This document shows positions 57,701 to 64,000 of a stretch of 64,000 nucleotides of DNA, in pieces. This DNA is from Syngnathus acus (taxonomy: Eukaryota; Chordata; Actinopteri; Syngnathiformes; Syngnathidae): positions 1,985,001 through 2,049,000 of the forward strand of contig NC_051104.1 in NCBI RefSeq assembly GCF_901709675.1, in the 5' to 3' direction. Positions within the stretch are counted from its first letter, which is position 1; every line of letters starts with the position of its first letter. The notes beneath the pieces were generated by a model. That model had not been told where the DNA came from and made no database searches. It worked only from the letters and a program-made list of their open reading frames with translations. A program made the position numbers and the translations under genes.

Positions 57701-58244
57701 AGTGAGCCTTTCACCTAGCAAAGAACAAGAACATTTAGTCGAGGAGCACAGGAACACACTTTACTTCAAGCTGCTAACATCATTGGAGTGACATGTTTAT
57801 GTTCCGAATTTGACATCAAAATCAAATTTGACGAGCCTTCATTTTCAAATGAAGCCACAAATGCAAAACTGTTCAAGTATTTCATTCATTGTCTTTCTAC
57901 AAAAATGGAACAAGCAACAAAATGCTTTACTTGTCATTTAAATAATAGAATCTGGAGTGTGAAATTGGAACTTTTTAAAGAACAAATTTAGTTTCTCTAA
58001 ACAAACCAGGTAATAACAGCACAGGTGCTGAATTTCAAAGTATAGATGACAAATTTGACCAAATTTGCCTTCAAAGTTTGAAATGGTTAAAAAAAAAAAG
58101 TTCTTCAACACTTAAATATAGGGAGTGCCATTGTGGAAACAAGTAAGCACAACAAAGTAGGGTAATCGCACTCTTTCTTTGGGCTTGACAAGATAGGAGG
58201 TTAACGGTGTCGTCGCCATAGCAATGGAGCGTGAAGGTGACAGT
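54707..58244. other. smarcd3 3' UTR and convergent gap to chpf2
   Basis: No coding exon was recognised. Homopolymer A and T runs are frequent. A direct repeat sits at about 56595-56690, and AATAAATAAG near 57406 could end the smarcd3 transcript. chpf2 ends at 58245 on the opposite strand. Confidence 0.5.
56594..56690. repeat. Two-copy direct repeat
   Basis: TGTAACACTACTAGAAAAAA occurs at about 56595 and again at about 56647, with AT-rich sequence between, a period of about 52 bp. Confidence 0.8.
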
Positions 58245-61200
58245 CTAGGTGCTGTTGGCCTGCTCGTGCTGGAAGAGCGCAGCGGCGAGGTGTGAGCGGG
58301 AGCCCAGTCCCTCCAGGTTGCTGAGCACGCACCTGTGGTAGATGTCCTCGCTCAAGCGTGGGTTGCACTGGCGTGCCGCGTACTTCTGCACCAGCGCCGG
58401 TTCCACGGCCCGGAAGACGTGCAGGCCCGAGTAGCGCACAAAGACGTCGTACACGTCCATGCTCTCCAGCAGCTCCTCGTTGTCCAGCGCCTCGGCCGCC
58501 ATCTTGGCCCGCGTGCTCATGTAGTCGGAGTTGTAGAAGCAGGCCTCGTCGAAGACGCGTCGGTCGAAGCGGCCGTCCCGGAGTGGGTCGGCGGAGGCGA
58601 CGGACGGCCGCGGCGCCACGGCCGGGCTGAACTCCTGGAAGTGCACGGGGAAGAAGACCTGCCAGCTGCTGATGGCGTTCATGCGGCAGCGGTTGAGGAA
58701 GTCGCCGTTGACCTCTGTCCACACGCTGGCCAGGAAGAAGAGCGTGTCCACCGGGTGCTTCTTGGAGATGACGTCCATCAGCTTGACCTGCGACGGCACC
58801 TCGGTCTTGACGCTGATCCACGGGATCTTGACGTCGCGGTAGCGCTTCTCGGTCTGGCCCACGGCCGCCTTGGCGCCAGCGAAGACGTCCTCGCGGCTGA
58901 CGCGCTGCGCCTCGAAGGGGTCGTAGACAAAGAGCACGGTGAGGAGCGCATTGTCACGGGTGTCCAGCGCGTTGGCGGCGTAGGTGTCCAGGAAGGCGGC
59001 CACCTGCCGACTCTCCTGCGCCGTGACGGGCAGGATCAGCTGCACCCGCGTGGCCTCTGTCACGTAGGGCATGGGGATGATCTCCACAGCGCTGAGCGGG
59101 CGCAGCAGCTGCACCCGCTTGGCAATGACCCGGCTGCGGCCCTTCTGAGTGTACGCCTCCAGCGCCAGGTCCAGCACATACTCCATGCCGCGGGTGGGGT
59201 CGAAGCGGCGGTAGCCGTTGAGAAGGCGGCGCTTGAGGAAGCGCAGCCGCGGCTGGTAGCGGGCGTTGAGCCGCTCCAGCGCCGCCTCCAGCACCCCAGC
59301 CACGTCGGCGCGGTCGGCGCCACGCAGCTCGCACTTGGGCGCGCCGTCGGCGCAGGCGTGGATGTGCTCCTCACTGAAGTAGTCCCAGTTGAGCACCTCG
59401 AAGCGCGTGCGGGGCTTGAATGGCGCGTTGATGCCCACCGGCCAGGTGGCGCCCGCCGCGCCCTCTGGCGTCAACTCGCTCAGGTTGCTGATCTGCGTCT
59501 AAGTAGATAGAGAGCGACAAAATCCACACATCGTCGAGACCCATTTGATAGTTTTGGAGATGAAATGGGTGTGCTAACCTGCAGCTCCTGGATCTGCGCG
59601 TAGGTCCCGTCCAGCTCGATTTGGCTGAAGCGCTTGTGCAGTCGGTACATGAGGTTGGGCTCCGACACGGGATGCACGGTGAAGGCGAGCTTGAACCCAG
59701 GGCTGTCCTCGCGCTCCGGATCTGCGTTCTTGCCCAGCTCGAAGTAGCGGTAGGTCATCTCCTACAGGGACAAGCGAAGAAGTTAGAACCTTCCCGTGAC
59801 AGGAGTAGCAGCCTTGCCTCGTCCAATGAAGTCTGTTTCTGTTGACAGCAGGAGGTTGGCGAACGATCACCTGGTGGACCTCCGAGCAGCTGAGTCCCAG
59901 GTAGTCAATGATGCAGCGGCCCAGCCACTCGTCGGGCCTGACGCTGAGGATATCGTTGCGGCAGGCGTCCAAGTGCGGTTGCAAGCGCGCCAGCAGGCTG
60001 CGCGACAGTAGGTAGCCGTAGCCGCCGTGGCAGTAGCGTGCCTTCTCCTCGCCGCCGATGAACTCCTCGGCGCGGCCTATGTACAGGTCCTGGCCGGCGC
60101 TCAGGTGGCCCACCAGCCCCATCAGCCGCTCCGCCTGCATGTAGGTGTCGTCCTGGGCCAGCAGGAACCAGTCGTAGTCGGCGCCGTGCTGCCGGTGCAA
60201 GTGGCGCACCGTCTCGTACATGAGCCAGACGGGCCGGTCGTCACCGTGCGCCACCACCGCCATGCCGTGCGGCGCCTTGGCGCTGCGCAGGCCCGTGAAG
60301 AAGAAGGTGCGCGGAAAGTGGTGCGCCACTGTGCGGTTCACTGCCACCGCCAGCGTGTTGAGGGTGGCGCGCGACGTCAGCACGGCCACCAGGAGGCGCT
60401 CGCGGATGCCCAGCTCCGTGTGGATGTAACGAGTTCTGCGAAAGCCAAGAAACAATCGCACTCAAGACTTTTTTTTCCCAACGTTGTTTAGGACGATAAC
60501 GCTTGGAGACAGCAAGTCATTGTTTAGGTCACAGGTGTCAAACTCAAGGCCCGGGGGCCAGATACGGCCCACCATATCATTTTATGTGGCCCGCGAAGAC
60601 AAATTGTGCATCAAATTCGTGTCATTACTAGAATTGCAAATTGTCTTCACTTTTAATAATTTCTTTTTTTTTTTTTAAATATTTGTCCAGTTTTTACTCG
60701 TCTGATTTGAAAACGAGTTATTTGTCAGTTTGTTTTGGAGCTTTTACTGTATATAATATGAGGTGCTCATACATTTATTTGGGTTGACAGTCATTTTTTT
60801 AAAATCTTTTTATTCTATTTATTTTTTTATTTTCATGCACTGATCGGTTGGCACTTTTTAAATTTCGTTGTACATGTGTGACAATGACAATAAAGATATA
60901 TTCTATTCTATTCTATTCTATAATGGCCCTCCGAAAGAAGCTATGACTACAATGCGGCCCGCGAAAAAAACCGACTTTGACACCCCTGGTTTAGGTGCTA
61001 CTCCTCAACCAACTTAATATGCATGTTGAAACGCAACAATTTCAAATTAACCAACAACTTTTTGAACTTTAAATTGTTGGAAATCTTTCAACAGGAAATT
61101 CTCCCAGGATGCCTGCAGCACGCAAGAACGTGACAACTGGGATGTGAACCACAACTCTCAAAAATTGTGAGGCGGATGTCATAACATGCCAGTGCTCTTA

Positions 61201-61568
61201 AAGTGACGTAATCTCACAAGTTTGACGTCATGTGATGCCAGAGCCCAGCTGCTGGTGTCAAAAAGAACATGTGCCTACCTCAGGACTTTCTTGTGCTGCT
61301 GGTTGGGGTCCTTGTGATAGGGGACAATGCGCGGCTGGAAGTCGTCCTCGCCGCCTTCCCCTGCTCTTGCATCGTCCCTTGCATCCCTCTGAGCGTTGCC
61401 CCTACCCAGGTAAAGCTTCCCACCGTTGGCCAACTCTTTCCCGCAGCCGTCCTCCGCGTCCCCCTGCGTCCACGACACCATCAGCAGGCTCAGGGTGCAC
61501 CCCAGAGACACCCCGAGGATCAGGGGTAAAGCGGGCCGGAACACGGCCAAGAAGGACGAAATTCGCAT
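58245..61568 (-). CDS. chpf2: Chondroitin polymerizing factor 2
   Basis: Golgi type II membrane glycosyltransferase of the chondroitin synthase family; works with CHSY proteins to extend chondroitin chains. Exons in transcript order: 61568-61279, 60435-59871, 59761-59579 and 59498-58245, joining to 763 residues. The anchor is in MRISSFLAVFRPALPLILG. The N-terminal domain shows RERLLVAVLTSRATLNTLAV, DYDWFLLAQDDTYMQ (DDT in place of a DxD motif) and ARYCHGGYGYLLSRSLL. The C-terminal domain shows RLRFLKRRLLNGYRRFDP, MPYVTEATRVQLILPV, SKKHPVDTLFFL and AISSWQVFFPVHFQEF, ending HEQANST. CHPF2 rather than CHPF is preferred from the N-terminal wording. The very GC-rich last exon is typical of the family. 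A hAT-like element sits in intron 1. Confidence 0.94.
60530..60988 (+). mobile_element. hAT-like non-autonomous element with 8-bp target duplication
   Basis: The ends read CACAGGTGTCAAACTC and CCGACTTTGACACCCCTG, imperfect inverted repeats of the CAGGGGTGTC type. The element is bounded by the perfect 8-bp duplication GTTTAGGT at 60522-60529 and 60989-60996. It is 459 bp including a nested LINE tail and carries no transposase. It lies in chpf2 intron 1; a second copy is at 9892-11263. Confidence 0.88.
60795..60920 (+). mobile_element. LINE 3' tail nested in the hAT-like element
   Basis: This segment is missing from the related copy near 9910. It ends TTTCGTTGTACATGTGTGAC, AATGACAATAAAG and a TTCTA tandem tail, the usual 3' end of CR1/L2-like fish LINEs. 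Confidence 0.7.
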
Positions 61569-63199
61569 TTTTTTTTCTCTTCGTCTTCGTCGTCTTGTTT
61601 GGTTCAGCGGAGAAAAAATCGTAGTCACACCACGTAATCTAAATGACGTGAGATACAATGGAGCCAGTGAGCTCCAACACTCGCTCCATTGGGCCAAGGT
61701 TCCACGTATCCTTTGCAACTTAATTTGGCCCAGCAAAAAAAAAAAAAAAAAAAACCAATTAGGATTTAAGACGATCAACACTGACGCGCATCCGTGCCAC
61801 AGTCGCCGTTTATAACACTCATACAAGCGGTAATAAGCGATAACCACTACTCATCTTAATTTGTCGTTATCTGTCATCATCTACCGTCGACATTTCACAC
61901 CAAAATAGTTCTACAAATATACGCCACATAAGCAACGTTTCGGCCCAGAAAGTCACGGACGTCACAGGCTAGCGGGCTAGCAGCATCGCTAACTGTCCAA
62001 CCAAAGACTCTCGTTTGTTTCCTTGCTAAATTAATGAATATCCCATCGTAGCGTGGCGGTAAGCGGCGTCAAACGGCATCATCGATGTTTCGTTCGCACT
62101 TTTCAGTTCCTCATTTTTTTTTGCTGCCACGCTCAAGACTTCCAGCCACTTCTTCTGTGCTCCTCTTCATCTCTGCATCGTCGCTCACTTGCCGGCTTGG
62201 CCAGCCACGGAACGTCGTTGTATAGAAGTATCATCTATGCAAATTATACAGTATGAATATAATTTATAAATATATATATTGCAGACACAATTATTATTTA
62301 ACGTTGATTTTTTTTTTTTTTTCTTTGCTGCAGCCCCGCGAGAAAGGGGCGGAAACGTTGAGTGGGCGCCGCCCTTTTGACCATATTTGGTGTGTCTGGC
62401 GGTCCGTGTAGCGGCTTCTTCCAGCCGGCAAAGTGGACACGCGAAGTCGGTGTGCTCAGCCCACGAAAACGTAAAGAAAGGTAAGAAAACACACTCGGCA
62501 TCCGCCACGCAACCGCTGCCGACATTACGAACAGAAAACTGGCTTCTTAGGCAAACGAGGGGATCGCAAAGCGCTGAATTGGTTTCATTTGGAGCCGGTT
62601 CGCTGGGCCTTGCGTCATTACGCTGCTTCAGGCCTTTCTATGGCGGCGAGCCTTAACTTAGATTCGGGGACAACACTAAAAGGGTCAAGAGTTCTTTCCT
62701 TATCGGATTTCCAATGTAACGACATCAGCTCTGTTGCCCAAAGTTAAGCCCCTTCGAGTAATGTCGCCTCTGTTGTGGCGCCGGTAAGCATGAGCAGCGT
62801 GATGCTAAGCTAACCGGCTACACGGGCTAGCATTGGGAGAACAACGTGCCAGCAGGTGGGACATGGACTCGGCGTACGGTTTTTTTTTGTTTGTTTTTTG
62901 ACGGAAGGCTCAGCCCTCTCCTTTCAATTACCAACATAGTGACAGGCTTGCGTTGTTTAGAGGCTTAAATCCTCCTGACGAGGTGGTGACGTTCCCTTGA
63001 CAACAAAAATTCCAAAGGTGAACTGATTTACACGAGAGCCGCATTATCACGCAAATCATTTCGAGACGTTTCCAATCATTTAAGTATTATTGTACCCCAG
63101 AATATAATTTAAAAAGTTATCAACGCAAAGACAATAGTGGTCAAGATAGTTGAGCTGTCTTTGATATGTTGTTTTGCGGCGCAGCAAAATAGCACAGCC
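61569..63199. promoter_or_regulatory. Divergent promoter region of chpf2 and abcf2
   Basis: The two genes are head to head across 1.6 kb. For abcf2, an untranslated first exon may end at the donor AAAGAAAG|gtaaga near 62480 and splice to TTGCGGCGCAG just before the start codon at 63200. No other gene was recognised. Confidence 0.4.
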
Positions 63200-64000
63200 A
63201 TGCCTTCGGATTTAGCCAAAAAGAAGGCGGCGAAGAAGAAGGAGGCCGCCAAGGCTCGGCAGCGCACCAAGAAACCTGACGAGATAAACGGCGAAGGCGA
63301 GCAAGTGGATGACCAACCCAACGGTGCCGTCGGTAATGGTAAGAAAGTCGTGGGCAGACCGTTGCCAAATATGTTGAAAGGTGCTGACGGTCATGTGGCA
63401 CAGGCATGGACGCTTTGACCAAAGAGCTGGACGAGTTTGAGCTGGCCAAGACAGAGGCGCGTGCCGTGACGGGCGTGCTGGCCTCGCACCCAAATAGTAC
63501 CGACGTGCACATCAGCAGCCTGTCGCTCACCTTCCACGGCCAGGAGCTGCTGGCGGACACCAGCCTGGAGCTCAACTCGGGCCGGCGCTACGGCCTCATC
63601 GGTCTCAATGGCACAGGTGAGCAGCGAGGCGGCCGCGCTATCTCCCTCGCTGAAGGCTAGCATTAAACCCCGCTTCTTCCGCAATTTGTCCTCTAGGGAA
63701 GTCCATGCTGCTGTCGGCCATCGGCCATCGGGAGATCCCCATTCCAGAGCACATCGATATCTACCACTTGACCAGGGAGATGGCTCCCAGCGAGAAGACG
63801 GCGCTGCATTGCGTCATGGAAGTGGACGAGCAGAGGATCATGCTGGAGAAGGAGGCAGAGCGGCTGGCGCACCAAGACTGTACGCGGAGGGTGGCAGCTG
63901 CCTCACCTCGACTTCCTTTTTACTCGTGTGTCTTCCCTCAGCTGAGTGCGAGAAGTTGATGGAGCTGTACGAGCGTCTGGAGGAGCTGGACGCCGACAAG
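63200..64000 (+). CDS. abcf2: ABC transporter-like ATPase ABCF2, 5' portion (partial)
   Basis: Soluble twin-ATPase of the ABC-F family; members act on ribosomes and have no membrane domain. Exons: 63200-63338, 63404-63616, 63697-63879 and 63942 to the window end, all in frame. The start is [20 protein letters not shown], the lysine-rich N-terminus typical of ABCF2. The first ATPase domain follows: [39 protein letters not shown] (Walker A, split by the intron at 63617-63696), [18 protein letters not shown] and [19 protein letters not shown]. The remainder lies beyond the window. No lesion was seen. Confidence 0.95.

Noticed and set aside
58335-59510. 391-residue plus-strand open frame
   Set aside because: Antisense shadow of the GC-rich last chpf2 exon, which matches the CHPF2 family throughout.

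Overview
The window is vertebrate nuclear DNA, almost certainly from a teleost fish. Genes have many short coding exons with GT-AG introns, proteins match vertebrate families, intergenic DNA is compact, and interspersed repeats are of fish type (CR1/L2/Rex-like LINE tails, hAT-like elements, a 'CATCCATTTTCT...CCGCTTGTCC' repeat family, CCAT and AT microsatellites). I built exon models by hand from splice sites, reading frame and remembered family proteins; boundaries may be off by a base or two.

Layout: 1-2796 (+) 3' part of xylulokinase xylb; 3771-8489 (-) AMPK gamma-2 subunit prkag2, tail to tail with xylb; 8.5-12 kb repeat-rich DNA with a LINE nested in a hAT-like element; 12014-19055 (+) piwil1; 19-22 kb sparse DNA; 21965-24078 (+) a twelve-finger C2H2 zinc-finger gene; 24362-31082 (-) chondrolectin chodl, whose large first intron holds a LINE fragment and, on the opposite strand, a complete secreted lectin gene (28211-30428); 32040-34691 (-) galnt11; 36424-42986 (+) nfx1; 47814-54706 (+) smarcd3; 58245-61568 (-) chpf2; 63200-64000 (+) start of abcf2, running off the window.

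The most striking gene is the nested lectin. Its spliced exons join a signal peptide, a C-type lectin domain, a cysteine-containing polyproline linker and a galectin domain in one frame. C-type lectin and galectin domains are normally found in separate protein families.

Two other genes are unusual. The prkag2 terminal exon encodes a tail of about 230 residues rich in D, Q, H, N and E, containing a perfect 120-bp tandem duplication; vertebrate gamma-2 normally ends a few residues after the last CBS motif. The piwil1 copy is well conserved but carries an in-frame TAA and two 2-nt deletions, so it is either a decaying gene or locally mis-sequenced.

The genes do not form a pathway. prkag2, galnt11, smarcd3, chpf2 and abcf2 are, however, neighbours on human 7q36.1, so part of the window is an old vertebrate synteny block with other genes inserted.
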